The notes under the pieces: generated by a model
Database searches by the model: none
Seen by the model: the letters and a program-made list of their open reading frames with translations, nothing else
Told to the model about the DNA's origin: nothing
Translations under genes and position numbers: made by a program
Shown here: piece by piece, positions 9,845 through 20,974 of the stretch
Layout: every line of letters begins with the position of its first letter
Numbering within the stretch: the stretch's first letter is position 1
DNA from: Chryseobacterium gleum
GTDB lineage: Bacteria; Bacteroidota; Bacteroidia; Flavobacteriales_D; Crocinitomicaceae
Length of the DNA: 64,000 nucleotides
Assembly (NCBI GenBank): GCA_945888595.1
Contig: CAMDAO010000001.1
Span: 24,998 to 88,997, forward strand
Direction: 5' to 3'

Positions 9845-9970
9845 ATGGCAAGAATTTCATCACTGCATACTGAACTTTTAAAAATTCAAGTAGTAACGGG
9901 CTTGGAATTAAAAATGAAAAAATTTGTAAGTAGCAATTTTGAAGGTTTTTCTTATAAAGAAATGATATGA
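9845..9970 (+). CDS. Possible 41-aa small protein
   Basis: ATG...TGA ORF (MARISSLHTELLKIQVVTGLELKMKKFVSSNFEGFSYKEMI) whose stop overlaps the next start as ATGA. Confidence 0.35.
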   Translation: MARISSLHTELLKIQVVTGLELKMKKFVSSNFEGFSYKEMI

Positions 9971-10965
9971 TTTTAGTTACAGGAGGAACTGGATTATTGG
10001 GGAGTCATTTACTTTTTAAATTGACAGAAAAAAATAGTCGTATCAAAGCACTTTTTAGAAATGAAAAAAAAATAGAAGTCGTGCGCCGATTATTCATTTA
10101 CTATGACCCTGTGAATGGCCAGAAGCGATTTGATACGATTGAGTGGGTTCTATGCGATGTTCTTGATGTTATCAACTTGCACGAGACAATGCTCGACTGC
10201 CAATACGTATATCATTGTGCAGCAATTGTTTCTTTTCAAAAGCGTGATTTTTTCGCAATGATGAAAACAAATAGACAAGGCACAGCAAATATTGTAAACA
10301 GTTGTCTTGAAAATGGGATTCTTAAATTATGCTACGTTAGTTCAACAGCAGCAATTGGTGGTGAAGGAGAAGTGTCAATTTCAGAAGAAACTAAATGGAA
10401 ACAATCTCCTCAAACTTCAGGATATTCTATTACAAAATATTCTGCAGAAAAAGAGGTTTGGCGAGGAGTTGAAGAAGGATTGGATGTTGTAATTGTCAAT
10501 CCATGTGTAATTATTGGTGCTGGCGATTGGAATGAAAGTTCTTTAACCATTTTTAAAACCATTGCCTCTGGCTTAACATTTTATACCAACGGGGCAAATG
10601 CTTTTGTTGATGTTCGAGATGTATCTGATATCATGGTTCAATTGATGGAAAGCGCTATTAAAAATGAACGCTTTTTATGTATCGGGGAAAATAATTCATT
10701 TAAAAACCTCTTTGATTTAATTGCCTTAAAATTGAATAAAAAAGCTCCTTCTGTATTAGTTAAGCCTTGGTTAATGGGTATTACGTGGCGTTTCATTTGG
10801 CTTTTCACAACCCTTTTAGGTAAGAAGTCTGCCATTACGAGAGAAACGGCCAGAAGTGCATTTGGTACTACGATTTATGATTCGTCCAAAATCAAAAAAC
10901 AGTTGAATTTTCAATTTCGTTCCTTACATGAAATGGTCGAAAATGCGATTAAAGGGAGGATGTAA
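9967..10965 (+). CDS. NAD-dependent epimerase/dehydratase family protein
   Basis: MILVTGGTGLLGSHL Rossmann motif, YSITKYSAEKEV catalytic motif. Confidence 0.9.
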   Translation: MILVTGGTGLLGSHLLFKLTEKNSRIKALFRNEKKIEVVRRLFIYYDPVNGQKRFDTIEWVLCDVLDVINLHETMLDCQYVYHCAAIVSFQKRDFFAMMKTNRQGTANIVNSCLENGILKLCYVSSTAAIGGEGEVSISEETKWKQSPQTSGYSITKYSAEKEVWRGVEEGLDVVIVNPCVIIGAGDWNESSLTIFKTIASGLTFYTNGANAFVDVRDVSDIMVQLMESAIKNERFLCIGENNSFKNLFDLIALKLNKKAPSVLVKPWLMGITWRFIWLFTTLLGKKSAITRETARSAFGTTIYDSSKIKKQLNFQFRSLHEMVENAIKGRM

Positions 10966-11187
10966 CTTTATAACCTCAGTTGTTTAATTTCATTAGGTAA
11001 ATGATAATAAGATAAAATCAACGCTAGTATCCGATCAAGTTTTACCTTGTTATTGTTGAATCGAGAAATAATTTATAATTCTTTCTCGATTGCTAAAGTA
11101 CTACATAGCTTGCAACGAGTTTGTTTTTGATGCTTTTTCTATTAATTTTACGCTACCAAAAACAAAATAAACACAATACTAATAATT

Positions 11188-12327
11188 ATGAAATTCGGTA
11201 CAAAAGCAATACATGCTGGTGTTCATCCAGATGAATCAACAGGTGCAATTATGACACCCATCTATCAAACATCAACGTATGTGCAAGATGGCGTTGGGAA
11301 TCATAAGGGATATGAGTACTCTCGAACTTTAAATCCAACGCGTCATGCCTTAGAAAAAAATATTGCGGCCATTGAAAACGGGAAGCATGGTGCTTGTTTT
11401 GGTTCTGGTTTAGCAGCGATTGATTGCGTTATTAAAATGTTGAATCCTGGTGATGAGGTAATTTCTACAAATGATTTATACGGAGGTTCATATCGACTTT
11501 TCAATACTATTTTTGGAAAATATGGAATTAAATTTCATTACGTAGGTATGGAAAATCCAGGGGATGTTGAGGCATTGGTAAATGAAAATACAAAATTGAT
11601 TTGGGTTGAAACTCCGACAAACCCTATGATGAATATTGTCGACATTGAAGCAATGGCTAAAATTGCTAAAAAGGCAAATGCTTGGCTTTGTGTTGATAAT
11701 ACATTCGCTACTCCTTATTTGCAAAATCCGTTAGATTTAGGGGCTGATATTGTAATGCACTCGGTAACAAAATATCTTGGTGGTCATTCAGATGTGGTGA
11801 TGGGTGCTTTGGTCACTTCCGATGATGCGATTGCAGGGGAAATGTATCGAATTCAAAATTCATCGGGTGCAGTGTGTGGTCCAATGGATTCATTTTTAGT
11901 ACTTCGTGGAATTAAAACACTTCATTTACGTGTTCAACGTCATTGTGAAAATGGAGTTGTTGTTGCTCATTTCTTAGCAACTCATCCAAAAGTTGATAAA
12001 GTATATTGGCCAGGGTTTGAAACTCATCCGAATCATGCAGTAGCCAAAAAGCAAATGCGTGGGTTTGGGGGAATGATTTCCTTTACGTTAAAAGGAAACA
12101 AAATAGAAGATGCACACAGAATTGTGAAAGATATGAAGATTTTTGTTTTAGCGGAATCGTTAGGCGGTGTTGAATCTTTAATTGGTCATCCAGCAACAAT
12201 GACACATGCGTCCATTCCAAAAGAAGAAAGAGAAAAAACAGGTGTGGTAGATTCTTTAATTCGCTTAAGTGTAGGAATCGAAGATGTGGAAGATTTAATA
12301 GAAGATTTAAAACAAGCGTTGGCTTAA
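11188..12327 (+). CDS. Cystathionine gamma-synthase/lyase family PLP enzyme
   Basis: MTPIYQTSTYVQ, YEYSRTLNPTRHALE, HSVTKYLGGHSDVVMG PLP-lysine motif. Confidence 0.93.
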   Translation: MKFGTKAIHAGVHPDESTGAIMTPIYQTSTYVQDGVGNHKGYEYSRTLNPTRHALEKNIAAIENGKHGACFGSGLAAIDCVIKMLNPGDEVISTNDLYGGSYRLFNTIFGKYGIKFHYVGMENPGDVEALVNENTKLIWVETPTNPMMNIVDIEAMAKIAKKANAWLCVDNTFATPYLQNPLDLGADIVMHSVTKYLGGHSDVVMGALVTSDDAIAGEMYRIQNSSGAVCGPMDSFLVLRGIKTLHLRVQRHCENGVVVAHFLATHPKVDKVYWPGFETHPNHAVAKKQMRGFGGMISFTLKGNKIEDAHRIVKDMKIFVLAESLGGVESLIGHPATMTHASIPKEEREKTGVVDSLIRLSVGIEDVEDLIEDLKQALA

Positions 12328-12345
12328 TAAAATGTAACTAGTTTG

Positions 12346-12380
12346 AATCCACGATTGAGTTTCTCGATCGTGGATTTTTT
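12346..12380 (+). terminator. Intrinsic terminator
   Basis: AATCCACGAT ... ATCGTGGATT stem followed by TTTT. Confidence 0.8.
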
Positions 12381-12410
12381 ATTTATAATTGGAAAAAACA
12401 CTTCATTCCT

Positions 12411-15400
12411 CTAATGCGCATTTACTTCTTCCAATGCTTCTTCTCCAATAGTGTCGCAATGAAAATGTCCTTTTTTCTTTTTTATAAAAGGTTGTTTTGA
12501 ATCGCCTTCTTCATTGGATTCAAGCATTTTTGAAATAATTCTTGCTTTTTCTTCTTGATTTTTTATTTGCATCATTGAATCGCGTTCCATATCATAGAGG
12601 ATTTCTCCATCAATAACAGTCATCTGAACTTTTGCTTCAATACTGAGCGGGTTGTCGGTCCAAAGCACAATATCAGCATCTTTCCCAACCAATAAACTTC
12701 CCATTTTTGTATCTAAATGGAGTAATTTTGCAGGATTGAGTGTCACCATCTTCCAAGCCTCTTCTTCAGACATTCCGCCATATTTAACACTTTTTGCCGC
12801 TTCTTGATTTAGCCTTCTTCCCATTTCTGCATCATCCGAATTAATGGCTACGACTACTCCTTGATCTGACATAATTTTAGCATTGTAAGGAATGGCATCA
12901 TTTACTTCAAATTTATATGCCCACCAATCTGAAAAAGTAGAGGCGCCTGCTCCATGTGCGGCCATTTTATCAGCGACTTTGTATCCTTCCAAAATATGAG
13001 TAAAAGTATTTACTTTGAATCCCATGGAATCAGCAACGTGCATTAACATCATAATTTCAGATTGCACATAGGAATGACAGGTTATAAATCGTTCATGGTT
13101 TAAAATTTCCCATAAAGCTTCTAGTTCCAAGTCTTTTCTTGGAGCAACTCTAGTATTTTTATTCCCTTCCTTGTAGCTAACCCATTCGTTATGATAAACG
13201 TTTGCACGCGTAAATCCATCATAAAAAATTTGTTCTACACCCATTCTCGTCTGCGGAAAACGCACACCATCTCCATAATTTGATTGTTTTACATTCTCGC
13301 CCAGGGCACACTTAATAAATTTGGGTGCATTTGGAATCAACATATCATTGGGTGAATATCCCCATTTCAGTTTTATTAAAGCGGATTGACCTCCAATGGT
13401 GTTGGCAGAACCATGCAGTAATTGCGCTGCGGTAACACCACCTGCAATTTGACGGTAAATGGAAATATCGTCATTGGTAACTACTTCGCTGATATTAACT
13501 TCCGCAGTTATCGATTGCCCGCCTTCATTGACGCCTTTTGAAATGGCAATATGAGAATGCTCGTCAATTATCCCAGAAGTAACATGTTGTCCATTTGCAT
13601 CCATTTCTACTGCTCCCAACGGAACTGTAAAATCGTCTGTTCCTACATAGGTAATCTTACCTTTTTCACAAACAATCGTTGCCTTTTTTAAAATTCCTTC
13701 TTTTTCGTTGGTCCAAATGGTCGCATTTCTAATTACAAGTGGTTTATTTCCTGGCAAACTGTCAAAACCATACGCCATGTTCGGGTACCAAATTTTTGAA
13801 TTGAAGGTAGAATCTATTTTAACTTTAGTACTTTCATTCGTTGCTTTTGGGTCTTTAGAATTTTTAATGGCTGACCATTTAATCCATTTTCCCGTCGGTA
13901 ATATTCCATCTCCTTCAAATATCCCTAATTTACTATTAACAACGCCATGAAGGTTAACGCTTCCTTTCCAGTTTTTATCATCAACATTGAACTGAATTGT
14001 TACGTCATTATCAATTAATTTGGTAATTGCTGTGGCAAAAACGGTATCGATTTTAGTAATTCCAGTTTTGAGATCTGTAGTTTGTTTAAGCGTTAGTACT
14101 TTTCCAATGGGGCGATCAAGGGTTCCTGTATATTCAAGTGGATATTGCACCCCTTCCAATAAGATATTGTATTTTCCTCTTAGATCATGAGAAATTGTCA
14201 TTTCATATACTTTTTGCACGCCAAGGATCCATGCTTCCATCACTTTGGCCTCTTCCTCAAAGGGATTCTTGTCAAAAACCGTAAAACTAGCTTTTTTACC
14301 TACTTCAATGCTTCCAAAATCTTTTTCAATTTTTAGGAGTTTGGCTGGCTCAAGTGTTAATGCGTTCAATGCTTGTGACGCAGTAAAACCTCTTTCAATC
14401 GATTTTCGCATATTTTTCCAGAAACTTTCTGCGTTTTTTTGACCAAAGGAAGAAATGGAAAAAGAAATTTTATTTTGAGCTAGTAAAAACGGATTCGAAG
14501 GTGCTAAGTCCCAATGCTTCAATTCGCTCAAGGGTATTTCTTTTGATACATACGGATCTTGAATCTCAAATGCTTCAGGGAAGTTCAATGGAATAATCAG
14601 GTGATTTTTAATCGATTTTAACTGATCAATAACTGCATACTCATCTCCAGAACCAAAAATCGAAAAATTATAATTGAATTCACTTCCAATTTTTGCCGCT
14701 CGGAATATTTCCCATTTATCTTCTACTTTAAAGATCATTGGAAGGAGTACTTGTTTTTCTAATGCGTTTAAGGAAAGATTTCCTTCCAATTTAGTTGAAT
14801 TTACATACCATTGGAGGTCATAAAAAGCTTGACGAAGTAAGGCAATACTTCCCATTTGCGAGGATGGATATGTTTGAGTGGAAGCTCCTGTTTTAAAAGA
14901 GAAAAAACTAGCCGCTGAAGGCTGAATCATTTGTTGATTAATATCTGCATCGCCCAAAGAAACCAATGCTCCTGTTCCTCTTGAAATTCCATCTTGAACA
15001 TGGGTTACCGCTAATCCAAACCCCATTTTTATCAGTTCATCATTGGCTTTCGCATTGATTTCATAGATGGAGCTGGCTTCTATCTCTGGATGTATACTTT
15101 CGTTCCAATAATAAGATCCTTTCTTAGTGGTTTCAATTGAATTTTTATTTCTGTAGGAAGTCAAGCCCTTTGATTCTTGCAATCCAACGCTGCTGTAGCT
15201 TTCAATAAATGCTGGAATAATTGTCTTTCCTGAATAATCGATGATTACGGCATCTTTAGGAGCAGAGACTGTTACTCCTACTTCAATTATTTCATTATTT
15301 TTTATTAAAATCGAGCCATTTTTAATTGTTTTCGATGGGGAAACTAGTATCGTAGCATTTTTTAAAACAAAGGAGGATGAAATGGATGCTTTTAAGCCAT

Positions 15401-15470
15401 TCGTAGGAGCAATATCTTGACAGTAAACGGTCGAAATATAAAGTGTAATGACGGATAAAAAGTATTTCAT
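12411..15470 (-). CDS. Amidohydrolase family protein with two tandem amidohydrolase-like regions
   Basis: Signal peptide; HSHIA metal motif in the C-terminal half; two LNPAKLLxLDxxxGSLxVGKxADxVLW-type segments. Confidence 0.85.
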   Translation of the reverse strand: MKYFLSVITLYISTVYCQDIAPTNGLKASISSSFVLKNATILVSPSKTIKNGSILIKNNEIIEVGVTVSAPKDAVIIDYSGKTIIPAFIESYSSVGLQESKGLTSYRNKNSIETTKKGSYYWNESIHPEIEASSIYEINAKANDELIKMGFGLAVTHVQDGISRGTGALVSLGDADINQQMIQPSAASFFSFKTGASTQTYPSSQMGSIALLRQAFYDLQWYVNSTKLEGNLSLNALEKQVLLPMIFKVEDKWEIFRAAKIGSEFNYNFSIFGSGDEYAVIDQLKSIKNHLIIPLNFPEAFEIQDPYVSKEIPLSELKHWDLAPSNPFLLAQNKISFSISSFGQKNAESFWKNMRKSIERGFTASQALNALTLEPAKLLKIEKDFGSIEVGKKASFTVFDKNPFEEEAKVMEAWILGVQKVYEMTISHDLRGKYNILLEGVQYPLEYTGTLDRPIGKVLTLKQTTDLKTGITKIDTVFATAITKLIDNDVTIQFNVDDKNWKGSVNLHGVVNSKLGIFEGDGILPTGKWIKWSAIKNSKDPKATNESTKVKIDSTFNSKIWYPNMAYGFDSLPGNKPLVIRNATIWTNEKEGILKKATIVCEKGKITYVGTDDFTVPLGAVEMDANGQHVTSGIIDEHSHIAISKGVNEGGQSITAEVNISEVVTNDDISIYRQIAGGVTAAQLLHGSANTIGGQSALIKLKWGYSPNDMLIPNAPKFIKCALGENVKQSNYGDGVRFPQTRMGVEQIFYDGFTRANVYHNEWVSYKEGNKNTRVAPRKDLELEALWEILNHERFITCHSYVQSEIMMLMHVADSMGFKVNTFTHILEGYKVADKMAAHGAGASTFSDWWAYKFEVNDAIPYNAKIMSDQGVVVAINSDDAEMGRRLNQEAAKSVKYGGMSEEEAWKMVTLNPAKLLHLDTKMGSLLVGKDADIVLWTDNPLSIEAKVQMTVIDGEILYDMERDSMMQIKNQEEKARIISKMLESNEEGDSKQPFIKKKKGHFHCDTIGEEALEEVNAH

Positions 15471-15579
15471 AGTTTTTTTACATCTGATAAGATGGTGAAA
15501 TTAGTGAAAAGCAATTAATTGTTTACTATTTCTAGTAGGTCAATTGGTCTTTTTGCTTATTTTTGTTAAAAAAGAATAT

Positions 15580-16011
15580 ATGTATCAAGCACTTCTGCAT
15601 GCGCACTCAGGCTTAAGATGGGTAGCATTAATACTATTAATAGCAGCAATTATTACAGCAATCTCCGCTAAAAGAAAGGGAGAGTATACGTCAAAACATA
15701 AAAAATTGAACTTATTTGCAATGATTTTCTTGCATGTTCAAATTTTAATTGGAAGTCTTTTATATTTTCAATCACCAAAAGGATTTATTAGTAAAGATCC
15801 TGTTCTGATTCGATTTTTCGTGATGGAGCATTTATCGATGATGGTTATTGCAGCTGTTTTAGTCACGATTGGAAGAAAGAAGGCCGAAAAAGCGCTTGCG
15901 CCAATTGTTAAACACCAGAAAATTATAGTTTGGTATTCGATTTCACTTTTGCTTATTTTGGCTTCTATTCCTTGGCCATTTAGAAAAGCCTTAGGAGGAG
16001 CATGGTTTTAA
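15580..16011 (+). CDS. Small integral membrane protein (cytochrome b-like)
   Basis: Four hydrophobic segments, HAHSGLRW motif; ATG 15580 preferred. Confidence 0.65.
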   Translation: MYQALLHAHSGLRWVALILLIAAIITAISAKRKGEYTSKHKKLNLFAMIFLHVQILIGSLLYFQSPKGFISKDPVLIRFFVMEHLSMMVIAAVLVTIGRKKAEKALAPIVKHQKIIVWYSISLLLILASIPWPFRKALGGAWF

Positions 16012-16325
16012 AGATTTTCATCGCAGGACTAGTTTTAAGCTGTCTTTCTTGTTCTTCTGACGCTTCCATTGAACCTTTGGAGAATAAGCCTTTTACTCAA
16101 AAAGATGCTGTGAATTTATATACAGTAAAATGCAGTTCTTGCCATGGTTCGGACGGGAAATTAGGATTGTCCGGAGCGAAAGATTTGTCCATCAGTAAAT
16201 TGTCGGACGATCAGATTTTGCAAACCATTAAAATGGGAAAAAATGTGATGCCTTCTTTTGAAGGATCGATTTCTAATGAACAAATGAAAATGTTAATACC
16301 GGTTGTCAAATCACTAAGAAAGTAA
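16002..16325 (+). CDS. c-type cytochrome
   Basis: Lipoprotein signal, CSSCHG heme motif, MPSFEG axial Met region. Confidence 0.85.
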   Translation: MVLKIFIAGLVLSCLSCSSDASIEPLENKPFTQKDAVNLYTVKCSSCHGSDGKLGLSGAKDLSISKLSDDQILQTIKMGKNVMPSFEGSISNEQMKMLIPVVKSLRK

Positions 16326-17524
16326 TGGAAAACGGTCACGTACTTGTTGATGCTGTTGAAGAAAGGTGTATTTTAGTGGGGGTAATTACTCAAAAAATGA
16401 CCGAAGAATTAGCGCTTGAATACATTGAGGAATTGCGATTCTTAGCAGAAACTGCTGGGGCAACTACGCAAAATGTTTTTTTACAAAAAGTGACCATAGA
16501 AAACTCGAAGACCTTTGTTGGAACTGGTAAATTAGAGGAAATAAAAAGATACGTTCTAGAAAATGAGATTGATTTAGCCATTTTTGACGATGAACTTTCT
16601 CCTTCGCAATTAAGAAATATTGAAACTTCTCTTCAAATAAAAGTACTTGATCGAAATAATTTGATTTTAGATATTTTTGCTAGTCGTGCACGTACTTCTA
16701 GCGCAAAAACACAAGTGGAATTAGCTCAACTTCAATATTTATTGCCGCGATTAACAAATCTTTGGACACATCTTGAACGCCAAAAAGGAGGAATCGGTAT
16801 GCGTGGTCCGGGTGAAACTCAAATTGAAACAGATAGAAGAATTATTCACACTAAAATTTCTCTTCTAAAAGAAAAATTAAAGGATATCGACAAACAAACG
16901 AGTATTCAAAGAGGTAATAGAGGGCAATTAGTTCGTGCTGCTTTGGTAGGATATACGAATGTTGGCAAAAGTACCTTGATGAATTTGTTGAGTAAATCTG
17001 AAGTTTTCGCTGAGAATAAGTTATTTGCAACCTTGGATACAACTGTTCGAAAAGTGGTTATTGAAAATCTCCCATTTTTATTAACCGATACAGTAGGTTT
17101 TATTCGAAAACTTCCGCACCAGTTGGTAGAATCATTTAAATCTACGTTGGATGAGGTAAGAGAGGCTGATTTATTAATTCATATTTTGGATATTTCTCAT
17201 GCTGGTTTCGAAGATCAATACCACGTAGTGAATGAAACTTTAGCGGAAATCGACAAAGTGGAAAAGCCAACAATTCTTGTATTTAATAAAATCGATGCGT
17301 ATAAATATGTTCCTAAGGATGAATTGGATCCTTCTCCGATGCTAAAAGAAAATTATTCCTTGGAGGAATTGAAACGCACATGGATGTCAAAATTAAATGG
17401 ACAGCTGTGTGTTTTTATTTCTTGTCAGGAAAAAGAAAATATGGAAGAATTAAAGAAAGTAATATATGAGGAAGTAAAGCGGATTTTTAAAGTTCGTTAC
17501 CCTTATAATGACTTTCTATTTTAA
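16325..17524 (+). CDS. hflX: GTPase HflX
   Basis: GGIGMRGPGETQIETDRR, GYTNVGKSTLMN, DTVGFI motifs. Confidence 0.95.
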   Translation: MENGHVLVDAVEERCILVGVITQKMTEELALEYIEELRFLAETAGATTQNVFLQKVTIENSKTFVGTGKLEEIKRYVLENEIDLAIFDDELSPSQLRNIETSLQIKVLDRNNLILDIFASRARTSSAKTQVELAQLQYLLPRLTNLWTHLERQKGGIGMRGPGETQIETDRRIIHTKISLLKEKLKDIDKQTSIQRGNRGQLVRAALVGYTNVGKSTLMNLLSKSEVFAENKLFATLDTTVRKVVIENLPFLLTDTVGFIRKLPHQLVESFKSTLDEVREADLLIHILDISHAGFEDQYHVVNETLAEIDKVEKPTILVFNKIDAYKYVPKDELDPSPMLKENYSLEELKRTWMSKLNGQLCVFISCQEKENMEELKKVIYEEVKRIFKVRYPYNDFLF

Positions 17525-17632
17525 AATGAATCATAATACTAGTGCAACAAAAATAGGTGTTCACGCATCGTCTTTATCCATATATTTTTTATTTCTTAGT
17601 AGCTTTATATTCACCAAAAAGAAACCGATAAC

Positions 17633-20600
17633 ATGAAAAAAGTATTTACGTTTTCAGCAATAACCCTTCTCTCATTTTCAATTTTAGGGCAAAAGAAATC
17701 CGTTGAAAAAGATTCATCTTTATTAAGTAAAGAAATAGTTGCTGGACTTAATTTTAGATTGGTTAGTCCTGCTAGTACTTCTGGCAGAATCGCTGACATT
17801 GCCATTCACCCAAAAAATCCAAATACATGGTATGTTGCCGCGGCTTCTGGTGGAGTTTGGAAAACGTCGAATCACGGTACCACTTTCGCTCCGATTTTTG
17901 ATAATTATGGTTCTTTTTCAATTGCTTGCGTTGAAATTGCTCCTTCTAATCCGAACACAATTTGGGTGGGAACGGGTGAAAATAATAACCAACGAGCGGT
18001 ATCATACGGTGATGGTGTTTATAAATCATTGGATGGAGGAAAGACGTTTACCAATATGGGGTTAAAATTATCCGAACATATCGGAAATATAATAATTCAT
18101 CCAACCGATGAAAATACCATTTGGGTTGCTGCTTACGGTCCTGTTTGGAGTGCTGGTGGAGAAAGAGGTGTGTACAAAACAATCGATGGTGGAAAAACAT
18201 GGGAAAGATGTTTGTTCGTGTCAGATAATACTGGAATTTCTGAAATTGCGATAGATCCAACAAATCCGAATATCTTGTATGCGGCTGCTCATCAAAGACG
18301 TAGACAAGAATGGACGTATATTGGTGGAGGACCTGAATCTAATTTATACAAGTCAATTGACGCAGGAAAGACGTGGATTGAAAGTAATACTGGTTTACCT
18401 GCAGGCGAAATGGGAAGAATAGGAATTGCTGTTTCTCCTGTGGATGAAAATTATGTGTATGCAATTGTGGAAGGGAAAGCGGATAAAGGTGGATTTTTTA
18501 AGTCAATCAATAAAGGGGTAAATTGGGTGAAAATGTCCAGTTTCAGTACAAGTGGGAATTATTATCAAGAAATTATGTGTGATTTATCCAACCGTGATAA
18601 GATCTTCGCAATGGACACTTGGTTGCACCACTCAATGGATGGAGGAAAAACATTTATCGAAACAGGGGAAGAACTAAAACACGTTGATAATCATTGTATT
18701 TGGATTGATCCAATAGATGGAAATCATTGGATTGTGGGATGTGATGGCGGAATATATGAAACGTATAACCAGGCAAAAGAATGGAATTATTACGATAATT
18801 TACCGATAATTCAATTTTATAAAGTGGCTACTGATAATGCAAGTCCATTCTACAATATCTATGGAGGAACGCAGGATAATAATTCTTTAGGAGGTCCTTC
18901 AGGTACAATCAATAATGCAGGAATATTGAATTCAGATTGGTACATTACCTGCGGTGGGGATGGTTTTGAATCTGCTATTGATCCAACAAATCCAAATATT
19001 GTGTATTCTGAATCTCAATATGGTGGTTTAGTCAGATATGACAAAGCTTCAGGTGAAAAAATAGCGATTCAACCTCTGCCAGGTAAAGGAGAACCTGCGT
19101 TTCGATGGAATTGGGATGCTCCACTTTTAATTTCTCCACATGATCACAATACCTTATATTTCGCGGCAAACAAAGTGTTTAAATCATCTAATCAAGGGGA
19201 TGCTTGGAGCACAATTTCGCCTGATTTAACGCAACAAATGGATAGAAATAAGCTAAAAGTGATGGGGCAAGTTTGGTCGATTGATGCGGTGATGAAAAAC
19301 CAATCTACGACCATCTATGGAAATATTATCGCTTTAGATGAATCTCCTAAAAAAGTGGGGTTATTGTATGCAGGAACCGATGATGGAGTGATACAAATTT
19401 CAGATAATTCAGGGTCAAGTTGGACGAAAATAGCAACGTTTACAGGTGTTCCTGCTAACACGAGGGTAAACATGATCACGGCATCTCTTTTTAATGAAAA
19501 TGAAGTATTTGCAGTTTTTAATAATCACCGTTCGGGAGATTTCAAACCTTATCTTTTTAAAAGCATCGACAAAGGGAAAACATGGTCAAGTATTTCCGGA
19601 AATTTACCCGTTAGAGGTTCCGTTTATTGCATTAAACAAGATTTTATAGACCCAAATTTATTATTTGCTGGAACAGAATTTGGAGCTTATTTTTCAATTG
19701 ATGGAGGAAAAATATGGACTAAATTAAGCGGCCTTCCAACAATCGCTGTTTACGATTTAGACATTCAAAAACGTGAAAATGACCTAGTCGCAGCAACTTT
19801 TGGAAGAGGGTTTTATGTGTTAGACAACTACACGCCTTTGAGAAATCTTACCAATCAAACCTTTGCTAAAAAAGCATTTTTATATCCAGTGAAGGATGCT
19901 CTTTTATTTGTGCCAACAGCTCCTTTAGGATTAACAGGAGTTGGGAGTCAGGGTGCTAATTATTTTTCTGCTCAAAATCCGACGTTTGGCGCTGTTTTTT
20001 CAATTTATATCAAAGATAATTACCCAATGTTGAAAGCGAACCGCGCTGAAAAAGAAAAGGAGTTAGAGAAGGCAAAGAAAGATATACTATATCCAACAAT
20101 AGATGAATTGAGAAAAGAAGAACAAGAAGAGGCTGCTCAATTAATTTGGATTATTAGAGATAGTGTAGGAAGAGAAATTAAAAAAATGGTCAACACGCCT
20201 TCGAAAGGGATTACTCGTACAAGTTGGAATTTACGAATGGAAACTACTTCTCCAATTAATCCAAATAAGCCTAAACCAGGAAGATATGATTCAGGGGATG
20301 AAGGGTTTTTAGTGACTCCAGGTATCTATTCTGTTGAAGTTCTTTTAGTGAAAAATGGAATTTCAGAGTTGATAGTTCCAGCAACTGCTTTTCATGTGAA
20401 GAGTTTGAATAATCTATCGACAGCGAAACCAAATAACACAGAGTTATTGGCTTTTAGAAAAGAAGTCGGGGAGTTAAGTAGGAGTATTGCAGGAGCAGGA
20501 AAATTAATGCAAGAAAATGTGGAAAAATTGAACCTAATGAAAATGGCGATTATCAATTATCCCAATACTGAGATTAAATTATTGGAAGAGGTGAGAGCAA

Positions 20601-20905
20601 TCAATTTGGCTTTTGAAGAATGTGCAGTATTATTGCACGGAGATGGGTTGAAAGCATCCAAGGAATTTGAAACTCCACCCAGCTTTTCAAGTCGATTGGG
20701 AAATGTAGAATACCAATTATATGAAAGTACAACGGCGATTACGGCTTCACAAAAATTAAATGTGCAAATTGCACGGGAGGAATATCAACAGTTTAGATTG
20801 AAATTAGACCCATTGCTTATTCAAGTGAAAGCGTTGGAACAAAAACTGATTGGTGCTTCAATTCCATATATTAAAGGAAAGGATGAGAAATGGAAAAAAG
20901 ATTAA
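17633..20905 (+). CDS. VPS10/sortilin-like beta-propeller (BNR/glycosyl hydrolase-like) secreted protein
   Basis: Signal peptide; repeated YKSxDGGKTW Asp-box motifs. Confidence 0.88.
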   Translation: MKKVFTFSAITLLSFSILGQKKSVEKDSSLLSKEIVAGLNFRLVSPASTSGRIADIAIHPKNPNTWYVAAASGGVWKTSNHGTTFAPIFDNYGSFSIACVEIAPSNPNTIWVGTGENNNQRAVSYGDGVYKSLDGGKTFTNMGLKLSEHIGNIIIHPTDENTIWVAAYGPVWSAGGERGVYKTIDGGKTWERCLFVSDNTGISEIAIDPTNPNILYAAAHQRRRQEWTYIGGGPESNLYKSIDAGKTWIESNTGLPAGEMGRIGIAVSPVDENYVYAIVEGKADKGGFFKSINKGVNWVKMSSFSTSGNYYQEIMCDLSNRDKIFAMDTWLHHSMDGGKTFIETGEELKHVDNHCIWIDPIDGNHWIVGCDGGIYETYNQAKEWNYYDNLPIIQFYKVATDNASPFYNIYGGTQDNNSLGGPSGTINNAGILNSDWYITCGGDGFESAIDPTNPNIVYSESQYGGLVRYDKASGEKIAIQPLPGKGEPAFRWNWDAPLLISPHDHNTLYFAANKVFKSSNQGDAWSTISPDLTQQMDRNKLKVMGQVWSIDAVMKNQSTTIYGNIIALDESPKKVGLLYAGTDDGVIQISDNSGSSWTKIATFTGVPANTRVNMITASLFNENEVFAVFNNHRSGDFKPYLFKSIDKGKTWSSISGNLPVRGSVYCIKQDFIDPNLLFAGTEFGAYFSIDGGKIWTKLSGLPTIAVYDLDIQKRENDLVAATFGRGFYVLDNYTPLRNLTNQTFAKKAFLYPVKDALLFVPTAPLGLTGVGSQGANYFSAQNPTFGAVFSIYIKDNYPMLKANRAEKEKELEKAKKDILYPTIDELRKEEQEEAAQLIWIIRDSVGREIKKMVNTPSKGITRTSWNLRMETTSPINPNKPKPGRYDSGDEGFLVTPGIYSVEVLLVKNGISELIVPATAFHVKSLNNLSTAKPNNTELLAFRKEVGELSRSIAGAGKLMQENVEKLNLMKMAIINYPNTEIKLLEEVRAINLAFEECAVLLHGDGLKASKEFETPPSFSSRLGNVEYQLYESTTAITASQKLNVQIAREEYQQFRLKLDPLLIQVKALEQKLIGASIPYIKGKDEKWKKD

Positions 20906-20974
20906 TTTCATTGACTTATTTACATTTCTAAAAACTAAATGTATATTTATACAAATAATTTAAAATAAAATATC

